Part shown: piece after piece, positions 31,380-31,503 of the stretch
Numbering within the stretch: position 1 is the stretch's first letter
How the letters are laid out: every line of letters starts with the position of its first letter
Origin: an uncultured Lachnospiraceae bacterium
Lineage (GTDB): Bacteria; Bacillota; Clostridia; Lachnospirales; Lachnospiraceae
Direction: 5' to 3'
Assembly: GCA_910577015.1 (NCBI GenBank)
Contig: CAJTKU010000025.1
Location: 1-31,503 of the forward strand
Length of the DNA: 31,503 nt
Notes under the pieces: model-generated
Databases searched by the model: none
Seen by the model: the letters and a program-made list of their open reading frames with translations, nothing else
Told to the model about the DNA's origin: nothing
Made by a program: the position numbers and the translations under genes

Positions 31380-31503
31380 TCCATATTTTGTTTCCTTATT
31401 TTGCATGGGCGGCGACGACGGAGCAAAATATGAAAACTTAAGATTTTCTGTAGGTTTGTCAAACATATGTTACACCGACTGTAAATAATCCCTTAATATC
31501 TGA
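31380..31503. other. Downstream of the phosphotransferase gene to the window end
   Basis: ATATTTTG (31383-31390) and CAAAATAT (31422-31429) are inverted and enclose a G+C-richer stretch, but no U-run follows on the plus strand, so this is only a weak terminator candidate. GAAAACTTAAGATTTTC follows as a short palindrome-like stretch. No gene with a credible ribosome site is seen. Confidence 0.35.

Overview
The window reads as chromosome of an anaerobic Firmicute, most likely a Lachnospiraceae-type Clostridia. The basis is strong AGGAGG-type ribosome sites, short intergenic gaps, large lipoprotein solute-binding proteins, an aldo/keto reductase with a clostridial double [4Fe-4S] tail, and HD-GYP and chemosensory genes with Firmicute-like architecture. 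The genus cannot be fixed from sequence alone. Almost every gene is on the minus strand; only the kinase at the right end (30435-31379) is on the plus strand. I see no rRNA, tRNA, CRISPR array, transposase or phage gene.

Layout, left to right. (1) 97-2421: a three-gene osmoprotectant/betaine-type ABC importer (permease, ATPase, lipoprotein) behind a near-consensus promoter. (2) 2686-5319: a 742-residue lipoprotein with a solute-binding C-terminal half, then a small secreted protein. (3) 5695-9984: a likely operon of GH18 chitinase-like hydrolase, polyphosphate:AMP phosphotransferase, endonuclease III, GNAT acetyltransferase and a 49-codon GNAT-tail fragment. (4) 10081-12624: a membrane hybrid histidine kinase with two receiver domains. 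(5) 12870-21926: an eight-gene chemosensory operon (PAS kinase, degenerate HD-GYP regulator, CheR, CheB, CheY-like, CheA, CheW, MCP). (6) 22005-23554: an intact HD-GYP regulator and a free Hpt protein. (7) 23644-27091: membrane-anchored transglutaminase-like protein, aldo/keto reductase and SDR. (8) 27361-29962: MATE exporter and a double-GNAT protein. (9) 30435-31379: an aminoglycoside/choline-kinase-like phosphotransferase.

How the parts may work together. Regions 4-6 hold an unusually dense set of phosphorylation proteins: two histidine kinases, CheA, five REC-bearing proteins, one Hpt protein, and one intact and one degraded HD-GYP domain. This suggests a chemosensory array coupled to a cyclic-di-GMP phosphodiesterase output. 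No flagellar gene, CheC, CheD, CheX or CheZ is present here, so an output other than flagellar switching is possible.

The most unusual content is noncoding. Family 1 is a set of palindromic elements placed 8-33 bp after stop codons (2628-2671, 5567-5661, 27184-27352); their arms differ in sequence but stay self-complementary, and the flanks are similar. Family 2 is an approximately 149-bp multi-stem element in two copies (12657-12805 and 30166-30314), whose hairpins vary with pairing preserved. Its right end, read on the minus strand, is an extended -10 promoter pointing through the element into a downstream gene. A tandem 21-22 bp array adjoins the second copy. A separate multi-hairpin block (28778-28943) is bounded by near-identical direct repeats.
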